From NCBI RefSeq assembly GCF_000485595.1, contig NW_014577406.1:293948-357947 (forward strand): 64,000 nt of DNA, given 5' to 3'. This document shows positions 57,101 to 64,000 of this stretch, piece by piece. Source of the DNA: Priapulus caudatus. Lineage: Eukaryota; Priapulida; Priapulimorpha; Priapulimorphida; Priapulidae. Made by a program: the position numbers and the translations under genes. The notes beneath the pieces were generated by a model. The model saw only the letters and a program-made list of their open reading frames with translations. It searched no databases and was not told the DNA's origin. How positions within the stretch are numbered: the stretch's first letter is position 1; the number at the start of each line of letters is the position of its first letter.

Positions 57101-59050
57101 CGCGGAGCGACAGCGTCATCTGTCTAACGTCTACTGCGTGACCATGTGCGTGAGTGGCGGGATTCTCAGAAACCCTGAGTGCAAACCAATGCTCGGCTAC
57201 TCACCCAATATCTGGTGTATCACATACACGCCGAAACAGTGGAATGCACAGGGATTGGCTATCATGGAACCTTCTCCAAAGGAATGTTTCGTTGGGATGG
57301 TTATGAAAGTTTGCCACGAGATGGCGCGTACGTTTAAGTGTCTTCAGATTGAAAGATGGAAGCCTCCCATCGTATGTAGTAGCAACCAACTATTTTGCAA
57401 GACGAATAGGTAAGCACTCATCCATTTACCTCGCACAGCCATACAGGCTGCAATAGAGAGCTGCCACCTGTAACCAATTAACGCAGGGCAAAAACTACCC
57501 AGTACCAATGACACATTGCCAGGCCAGTAAGCACTGGCAAGTGGCATACGCTTACATGTTAACAAGGACTGACAGTAAGAATGCCATAGAAAATTATACG
57601 ATTTAAGGAGCATAAACCTTCTTTAACCAAATTTAGCTTTGAATATTTACTGATGACATTTGTAACCTCATACATCCAGGCATGTATAGATTATACTAAG
57701 CAAAACCGCAGTTTCAAATTCTTTCTAACAGACTAAGTCAACAAATCCATGTTTAAACCTCCTCTTGAGGGTCAAAAGGTTATCTGACACTTACTCTGTC
57801 GCATGTCAGCAGAAGCAGTAGATTTCATGGTCCTTTCAATAATGCCCCCATAAAAATGCTAGGTCACCGCTGAAACATAAAAGTTTTTCATATCGCTCCG
57901 TCCGCCATCGTCACTAGAAAATGTTTAAAAATTCATGCCTGTGCCCATTGACCTTTGACCTGTGACCTCCAATTTCCGACAACATTGATGGCTTTTCCTA
58001 CCATGATGGCTATTACACCAAACTATCACGAGGCCTAGGTCGAGCACGTTAGATTTGTCGCCGCAATTCTGGATTTCCTCCCATAATCCTTTAAGTTTAA
58101 AGGAGGATGTTCCCCTTTTTTAGACACTCTTACCTTTTGACATTTTGACCCCCAGCTTCGAACATCCCAACTCGTTTTCGGATTACCCCCCCACGTCCCG
58201 AATATCTGATCCGTACGTCGAGCGTCAGTTAAATTTTGTGCCCCAACTGTTGCGGTTCTAACGCGGACACGCTTCGGAACGGACGCTCGGAGACGCTCGG
58301 CGGACGGACAGACGGACGGACGATCATGCGATTCTACAAGCTGCATCTGACTATGTCAGATGAGCTAAAAACTAACATACGAAAATTTTACGTTTCGTTT
58401 CCATATGGCCTCTCACACATATCTTGAGAGCCTGCTATTTGTCAACAGTGATATGCTTACTTGCGACGGATCCGGCTGCGCCAATCAGCACCGGAGGGAT
58501 CGCGAGCAGAAAGGCTCCGAAGGATCCGATGATAGAGAAGTACTGCGCCTGTGTGCCTGACCGCGCTGAGAGCACACGCTGGAAGTACGACTGCCACGGG
58601 ATTGAGCCAAATATCTGACAGCGAGAGTGAAATAGCAAACATTTTACACATAAAACCTATAACATTTCTACACGTCAGATCAGGACTCAGGAGTGAATAA
58701 TAATAGAAAGATCTATTATTATTCACTCCTGGTAAGATAACCTGTTACCTTACTCCTGATTTTATGTATTCTGTTAATTCTGCATGCGTTTATTGAATCA
58801 ATTTAACAATGCCAGTTTTCCTGTGAATTTCTTTGGTAAATTAATTCAGTTAACATGGGCCGAATGACCACAGAATACATATTATCAGATGCAATTTATT
58901 AATTCACTCCTGGTATTATTCACTCCTGGTATTATTATCAATGAGACTATATAATAAATACATTGTTAACTAGTGTTCCTAATGTTGCGTAAATATCAAA
59001 GATTATGACTCGACTTCTAGAAGATTATAATATATATATATATATATGTA

Positions 59051-59091
<41 letters not shown>

Positions 59092-60872
59092 GAATAGAAC
59101 CATGTGACACTGACTGTAATGAACCGCATGCTCAAATTACCATGACAATGAAGAAATCTATCCAGACAGCAATTTGCTTGTTTTCTATCGTTCCAAGCCA
59201 TTGGTCGCTACCTTCCATTATACTTCCCACATGTTCATTTGTTAGCACAAATGGAATGCCCAGAAGCTTCATACAAAAAATACAAAAAAAAACCAATCAG
59301 CAAAGACAGTAAAGCACAATAACACGTAGTCAGCAATGTTAACTGTAAGCCAAGTGACACACTAAAGCATCTCACTTGCTACAACACTTAATGATAACCC
59401 ATCTCCCCATTAGAACCCATAGCTATACCGCACCTGCCCTATAGCTAGCCCTATGTTCTTCTACGAACAAAGAGACTTAGACACGTATGGCAATTGCTTT
59501 AGCTAGACACAATGATTCTCTAGGAACGAAGAGAGTTCGGCAAGTATTCTCTTTGCCCTAGCTATAAGCCCTATATATTCCTCTAGGAATGAACAGGGTT
59601 AAGTAAGTATTCTCCTTGCCCTAGCTATAGGCCCTATACATTCCTCTAGGAATGAAGAGGGTTAAGTAAGTATTCTCCTTGCCCTAGCTATAGTCCCTAT
59701 ACATTCCTCTAGGAATGAAGAGGGTTAAGTAAGTATTCTCCTTGCCCTAGCTATAGACCCTACATATTCCTCTAGGAATGAAAAGTAAAGAAAGTATTTT
59801 ACTTGCCCTAGCTATAGGCCCTATATTCCTTTAGGAATGAAGAGGCTTAAGTAAATACAATGCAGTAAGAGCTCTGTACATCTCGATGAGCATAGGCAAT
59901 TTAAGTACCAGCACATGCATTGCACTCACCAATCCAAACGACATAAACGCGAGTTGCACGACGTCCGTATAGGCGACGGACAGCATCTGTCCAAGAACCG
60001 TGTAGATGATAGCGACTATTGCCGATGCCACGATCGCAATCCGAGTGTCCAGTCCGACAATGACCGCTATGCTAGTGCCAAGGGCTGCGAGTACAGATGC
60101 TGACCAGAACATGTCTACAAATGAGAGCAAATCTCGCTCTAGCTCTCGCCCTCACCCCTTCGCTCTCTTGTCCGCCTTCCCTCCCTCGCTAGTGACGAAA
60201 TGCAAGCAACGGGGAATAATCTGTTAATTTTAACATTCTAATAGATGCTCCGGCAGTTACCCACTCATACGCCCAATTCATGCCTCACAGAGAAGTTAAT
60301 AAAACCACATGACATGCATAGATTTTGGCAACACTAGAGAATGCAATCACAGACCCTGTCCAACATACCTGCGCAGAATGCAGCGATAAACAGCAACCCA
60401 GTCATTTTCTCACCAAACCTCTTCTCAAATGGATCTAGAAATGTTATGTAGTTTTGATCTCGCATCTTCTTAGCGAAGAACAGGCCACCTGTATATCAAA
60501 CAAAAATTTCTATATAAGTTTCCTTACACAGCCTCCAGACCTTTTAACATAAATGTAAAAAATGCAAGTTTTAATGAAACAGTGTTAAACATGATTGAGA
60601 TGTATGGTTATATTCTTCTACAAATACAATGCCATGTGAGCTTTAATGAAAGAACCAGAACCTGTGTAGATTGCATGATAACAAGTATCAATCCATCGTA
60701 AACAAGATTTCAACTTAATGGGAAGTAATGCAAAAAAAGGTTAATAAATTAATATACATATGACCTATAATCATTCCAAGAAAAATCCCAGGCGGCGCAA
60801 GAGTCCAGACAAGCCCCTGTTCAGCCACTGATTGAGCCGTTCCATTTATATAGCTGCCACATATAAATGTTG
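53486..60872 (-). CDS. SLC5A7: High-affinity choline transporter (CHT1), 5'-truncated by the window
   Basis: Eight minus-strand exons join in phase: 60872-60765, 60488-60369, 60114-59930, 59266-59141, 58614-58461, 56848-56732, 55601-55495, 54160-53486, giving about 529 residues and TAG. CHT1 is a Na+/Cl-dependent SLC5 symporter that takes choline into cholinergic terminals for acetylcholine synthesis. Diagnostic blocks are SYINGTAQSV, GGLFFAKKMR, FLDPFE, SVAYTDVVQL, IPWQSYFQRVLS, LSAAVMSSIDSAILGSSSMF (TM8 Na+-site region), NTYGSLAGLV and FPYRTFAMLASL. Human CHT1 is 580 residues, so about 60 N-terminal residues (TM1) lie beyond the visible exons. SLC5 relatives are less similar; SYINGT and the TM8 block point to SLC5A7. 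The cytoplasmic tail is unusually Cys-rich. Confidence 0.92.
54421..54840. mobile_element. hAT-like MITE fragments with internal hairpin
   Basis: The right end CGATTATAATCGATCATCGG then GACATCAC matches, inverted, GTGATGTCCCGATGATCGAT near 12340, including GTCGGTTGCTGCAACCGACT. An internal inverted repeat has arms of about 43 bp (54474-54517 and 54530-54572, GGTGAATGTTATTGATCG / CCAATAACATTCACC) with a 12-bp loop. It lies in the last intron of the transporter. Confidence 0.7.
55495..55601 (-). CDS. SLC5A7: Choline transporter exon: TM8
   Basis: The acceptor CTGATAG precedes and the donor TCT|GTAAGTA follows. It encodes GLCALSAAVMSSIDSAIL, GSSSMFTHNIYRTLLRSS. SAAVMSSxDS is the most conserved CHT/SLC5 Na2-site block. 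Confidence 0.95.
56057..56118. mobile_element. Truncated ACTGTATACGC MITE end at the duplication junction
   Basis: ACTGTATACGCCATATTTTT through GAACTCAGACTTGACGGACAATTT repeats the first ~62 bp of the MITE inside the adjacent duplicated segment, then switches abruptly to the BET-derived TTCACATGG. It marks the left breakpoint. Confidence 0.75.
56119..56695. repeat. Inverted segmental copy of 33042-33517 (BET exon border and intron)
   Basis: It opens TTCACATGGAGGTACGCAAC, reproducing the last coding bases and splice donor of the BET motif A exon, and runs through the same intron sequence. It carries a longer form of the internal ACTGTATACGC element (56238-56436). It sits inside a choline-transporter intron, ending 36 bp from that gene's exon at 56732. 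Confidence 0.9.
56732..56848 (-). CDS. SLC5A7: Choline transporter exon: extracellular loop 7-8
   Basis: The acceptor GTCTACAG precedes and the donor CTAG|GTGAGAG follows. It encodes NWTAVGDGVSPLDVAAGGDA, then SMVLPLVLHSFTPRAVSLL. This corresponds to the NQTAYG..ADMILPIVLQYLCP stretch; NWT is a potential N-glycosylation site. Confidence 0.88.
57092..58366. mobile_element. Helitron-like non-autonomous element, copy 4 (~1.28 kb)
   Basis: It begins AACAAGTGCCGCGGAGCGAC and ends CATCTGACTATGTCAGATG then AGCT before an A-run. It is full-length relative to 16713-17887, with many one-base differences and extra G/A/C insertions. It lies in the choline-transporter intron, 95 bp from exon 58614-58461. 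Confidence 0.8.
58461..58614 (-). CDS. SLC5A7: Choline transporter exon: IPWQxYFQR block
   Basis: The acceptor CTGTCAG precedes and the donor CAA|GTAAGCA follows. It encodes IFGSIPWQSYFQRVLSARSG and SFGAFLLAIPPVLIGAAGS. GxIPWQxYFQRVLS is a CHT signature. Confidence 0.95.
59025..59090. repeat. (TA)n microsatellite
   Basis: Two runs of TATATATATA separated by GTATTTAA, within a transporter intron 50 bp from an exon. Confidence 0.95.
59141..59266 (-). CDS. SLC5A7: Choline transporter exon: TM5-6 region
   Basis: The acceptor TGTATGAAG precedes and the donor ATG|GTAATTT follows. It encodes 42 residues: LLGIPFVLTNEHVGSIMEGS, DQWLGTIENKQ and VWIDFFIVM. It aligns with PFALSHPAV..WLGTV..WLDSFLLLM of CHT1. 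Confidence 0.9.
59450..59857. repeat. 63-bp tandem repeat, about 6 copies, in a transporter intron
   Basis: Units of CTAGGAATGAAGAGGGTTAA, GTAAGTATTCTCCTTGCCCT, AGCTATAGxCCCTATACATT start near 59579, 59642, 59705 and 59768, with more diverged outer units. Each unit contains GTAAGTAT, a consensus-like splice donor, in the plus orientation. Confidence 0.92.
59930..60114 (-). CDS. SLC5A7: Choline transporter exon: TM3-TM4
   Basis: The acceptor TTTGTAG precedes and the donor TTG|GTGAGTG follows. It encodes DMFWSASVLAALGTSIAVIV, VASAIVAIIYTVLGQMLSVA and YTDVVQLAFMSFGL. YTDVVQ is invariant in CHT. Confidence 0.95.
60369..60488 (-). CDS. SLC5A7: Choline transporter exon: TM2-3 loop
   Basis: The acceptor ATATACAG precedes and the donor GCAG|GTATGTT follows. 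It encodes GLFFAKKMRDQNYITFLDPF and EKMTGLLFIAAFCA. Confidence 0.94.
60765..60872 (-). CDS. SLC5A7: Choline transporter exon: TM2, first visible exon
   Basis: The acceptor TATTTTCAG precedes and the donor ATAG|GTCATAT follows. It encodes ATFICGSYINGTAQSVAEQG, LVWTLAPPGIFLGMIIG. It starts with two bases of a codon, so an upstream exon with TM1 must exist; I do not find it before 64000. Confidence 0.93.
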
Positions 60873-61101
60873 CTGAAAATAAAGTCAAACTTATTTTAGC
60901 ATTTTAACAAATGTCAACAAACCCACTCACCTGTATAAATACAATTATATAGTATTAGTACTATGAGCACAATGTTATAGATTGCCAAAACACAAATGAC
61001 CACTACACGTGGGCTATATTAGATTTGATACATTACTATGTTCTTTGAATATTTTCAGTTAAAATAGGTTAAAATTACACTACATAAAATGTTTTACGCA
61101 G

Positions 61102-61383
61102 TGGCTATGCATCCGGTCATCCATTACAAAGCTCAGCACAGATTCCCAAATTCACGTCACGAGTAAGCCACGCCCCCTTTCAAATCGTTGATTTGACTGG
61201 ATTTACTATTGCTTCAAATGTTAAAAAAAGACATTTTTTTGATAAAATACCTAAAGGTAAGTAATATTATGGTAAAAACTTATTGTTTGTTTTTTACTGA
61301 AAAAATATAGTTGGGTTCACATAAGAAATATATGACCGGACGCGTAGCTTGGGAGCTGGGCGTCTGGTAACCGGACGCGTAGC
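61102..61383. mobile_element. Intact MITE, GGCTACGCGTCCGGTCAT family
   Basis: It starts GGCTATGCATCCGGTCAT and ends ATGACCGGACGCGTAGCTTG, with a further ACCGGACGCGTAGCC repeat. The interior ATTATGGTAAAAACTTATTG is the uninterrupted version of the site that is filled at 16713-17887. Confidence 0.87.
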
Positions 61384-62367
61384 CACGGCCAATGTTTTAA
61401 TGGTTCAATATTCAATTATTAGGAATATTTTTTTTAAATGTTTTAAAACTGAAGGCTATACCGTTGCTTATAACGATGGTACGTGGCGCCACTGGAAGTG
61501 GCGCAAAGCAACGTTTTGGCTGCATGCAGGCTACAGAGCGAGGGTGTTTCTTATTTATTAATCTAAGATGAGAAGGATTGCGATATCTTATAAACTACAC
61601 TTAGTTTCAGTTATAATCTATGGGCAAATTTGTCCTAAAATAAAAATCATTTGGTTACTTAAATAGCAGTTAGGTATAAATATAATTGCACTTTTGTGAA
61701 TAGCCCTCCGCCAATATAGTCGAAAGAACACTAGACCTAGCCACAATACACTACACGTCAAGTTTATTGCTCGACCCGACACGAAGGAGGAAGTGACAAC
61801 ATACGCGCACGCGTAGTACACGTCGAGACCAAATACGGTATTGTCTACGCACGTAACTTCCTGTAGTGACTCCCTGGCGCCACTCTTCTTTTCAATTATA
61901 TAATTAAACCAACTCAAAAGAATATCTACATGTGCTTTACAAGCGACCATCGTACAAATTATTAAGGTACATGTATAAATTAAACATTGGAGGTGACAAA
62001 TGACAAATTCACCAACCTTGCCGATCAACAACCTTGCAATGGTCATGTCCATACAGGATACGCAATATACCGTAACTAATGTGCACACTCAGTCATACCA
62101 AAGATATACTACAGTCACCCCATCAGACAGCTCAACATCACCAGTCACACGCACAGCCCCACTTCCAACATACCGCAACACTTCCATCACACCAGAATTA
62201 TACGCTCTACCAGCAACCACGTAAACACATAAGGAAGCACATGTTGAAGAGTACAAATTTTAGCTTTGTCACTAATAAGGGACATAATCATCAAGCTTTC
62301 TGGGCTGACGTCGCTCGCGCCTTGGTCGGCCTCCCTCGAGACAATGATCAACTACATAGATCTGAGT
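61384..62367. other. Unassigned stretch upstream of the visible transporter exons
   Basis: No recognisable exon. A minus-strand open frame at 61618-62088 has no transporter-like or other familiar sequence. The stretch may be intron plus the far end of the retroelement to its right. Confidence 0.5.
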
Positions 62368-64000
62368 TCACACAATGCGACAGACACCCCCCCCCCCTGG
62401 AGGTACTGGGGCATCCACAACACCAGGAATGTACGTCAAATCTGGAGAACCCCTACCTAGAGTCGGCGGGGTTTTTATAACGCCGGGAATCTCGGGGAGG
62501 TCTGGAGGATCACCGGAGCCTGGAGGATCAGCGGAGCCTGGAGGATCACTGGAGCCTCGACCAACACTTTCCTCGTTACCGTCGTCTTCATCGGATGAGT
62601 CGACATCCGCAGGAGAAGAATGTTGTCCACTCTTGACAACAGGAACCTTATAAGTGAGACTGTCTGACCCTATATGATTGGCGACGAAGTTGGGAACCGG
62701 CAAACTTTCTAATATTACACCAACTTCCCTCAATGTTCACAACCAGATATCTATCACGAGCATGTGACTTATTGCGATCCGATCGCAAATAGACCGGATC
62801 ACCAATCCCAATATGCTCCGATGGGGGAGCAAGTCCACTAGCTAGGCGTTTTCGATTTTTTACTTAATGGGTGGTTTGAACACCTCAACTCATGTTGACG
62901 CAGTATTATTTGGCTGTCGTCAATAGTTATCTGTTTGTGGGTGCATGAACTGGTCACGCTGAGTCCACATTTCCTTAGAGGATAACCCCCTATTTCTCAA
63001 CCGGGTATTCAATCGTGCAACAGCAATCGATAACATGACAGGCGAAACAGCACGGTAAGAGGGATCTTGACGTAAAATTTCCTCTTCCAATTCCTGTATC
63101 GCTCTTTCGGCTACCGGGTTTTTGTTTACATTCTTGGTTCCAACTTAACGTGATGGCGTGACAGGAGTTCATCATTAACCAGTGCAGCAAAACCAGGTGC
63201 CGGGTCCGTTCGCACAACAGCAGGGGGTCCCTCAAGGGGACGTAACTCTATACACAAAGTTCTGCAAAATCGCATCCCTATTAGGGTAAGCGTTTCGTGA
63301 CGTTCGTTTTCCACAAATGTGGCCACGGTATAAGATGTAACATACTCTCGAACTATCAGAATCATCTGACGCTCACGTCTGATGACATCCGCAGCAAACA
63401 AATACCCTACACATTCAGGCGGATCGCACGTACTCTGTTCACTGGTCATTTGTGGAAATTTCTTGAGAGAAGCACACTGATGATAACCCTGCATGACGTG
63501 CCCTATCGTATTACCCAGATCCAAAGCGTAGAAATACCGTTGAACAACGGACTTGAACTGGTAAGCAGAGGGATGGTCCAATTTGATATGCAGGGCAGTA
63601 AGGAAGCCTTCAAGTGCATGTCTGGGGATCACAATACACTCACGAGACTGGGACAATGGTACATCACGTCTCACCACAAGTAAACCATCTCTAGACAGGG
63701 TAGCTATGCCTAAGTAACGTTTCACGTCTTTGACATTTTGCGAGTTTCTTTGACGGCCGTGTACCCTGACGCAGATGAGAGCATGTACGGCGCGAATCAG
63801 CACATTCTGACTGAATAGTTAACCAAGCAGGCCTACTAGTGAACGGCATTTTGACAGACCCATCCAAAACTTCCCTCGTAGACACGTGACGCACAACGGA
63901 GTCCTCAATTTGTTGGACAAATGAACAGACTTGCCATGCAGGATCTTCACACACTGGTGCATTGCGACCAGCAAAGTCCGATGGTAATATGGCTGACCCG
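62368..64000 (-). pseudogene. Decayed retroelement pol region: integrase with zinc-binding, core and C-terminal parts
   Basis: Reading leftward on the minus strand there are: an N-terminal zinc region with the His pair (LHIKLDHP) but YHQC where a CxxC pair is expected; a core with FAADVI and RTDPAPGF as the first two acidic positions; a NKNPVAE block supplying the Glu; MWTQRDQF; and further left an IGIGDPVYLRSDR block and a Pro/Ser/Asp-rich tail with repeated DPPGS. The frame is interrupted at least four times (near 63740, 63130-63160, 62930 and 62850). The domain order fits an LTR-retrotransposon integrase; I do not assign Gypsy or BEL. The element continues beyond the right edge and its LTRs were not identified. 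Confidence 0.82.

Noticed and set aside
61618-62088. Missing first exon of the choline transporter
   Set aside because: The 156-codon minus-strand frame here lacks the TM1 and GGRDIGLL-type motifs and has no phase-1 donor that would fit the exon at 60872.
1-64000. tRNA, rRNA or other structured RNA genes
   Set aside because: I looked for GGTTCGA-type B boxes with a matching A box and for rRNA-like blocks and saw none convincing; a covariance-model scan was not possible.

Overview
The window is animal nuclear DNA. Coding sequence is split into short exons with GT/AG borders and intron phases that match from exon to exon. The three genes recognised are metazoan families: a NEK6/7 mitotic kinase, a long-form BET bromodomain protein (BRD4/fs(1)h type) and a high-affinity choline transporter (SLC5A7/CHT1). 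Introns and spacers are AT-rich and full of small terminal-inverted-repeat elements, Helitron-like elements, minisatellites and CA/TG tracts. This suggests a repeat-rich invertebrate, probably marine. I cannot name the phylum from sequence alone.

Layout. 1-143: a 48-bp tandem repeat. 943-4070 (+): the last six exons of a NEK6/7 orthologue, missing its N-terminal lobe. 4071-11691: intergenic DNA with hairpins, plus the probable BET 3' UTR on the minus strand. 11692-40045 (-): a complete BET gene. I reconstructed 25 coding exons, all phase-compatible, giving about 1413 residues: BD1, a 275-residue low-complexity insert, motif A, BD2, a phospho-acidic patch, motif B, the ET domain, a Ser-rich patch, a Pro-rich region, a charged coiled coil and the C-terminal P-TEFb-binding tail. 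Its giant intron (about 13.6-25.9 kb) is a transposon graveyard. It contains a 25-N gap flanked by two noisy direct copies of the same ~2.6 kb, each carrying one BET exon, so this is probably a false duplication. About 41.6-53.4 kb: a gene-free block of repeats, including a 3.7-kb element with long inverted arms and a 1.2-kb GGACAATTACCCC-type minisatellite. 53486-60872 (-): the last eight exons of a choline transporter, with its first ~60 residues outside the window. 61102-61383: a MITE. About 62400-64000 (-): a decayed retroelement integrase.

The three genes share no pathway: cell-cycle kinase, chromatin reader and synaptic choline uptake. The window is best read as ordinary housekeeping and neuronal genes set in a very active repeat landscape. 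I see no CRISPR array, operon, rRNA or tRNA. The most informative observations are the nested, empty-site-dated Helitron-like insertions, a BET exon hidden in the gap-flanking duplication, an inverted segmental copy of a BET exon border inside the transporter gene, and a lineage-looking SGKH repeat insert in the BET protein.
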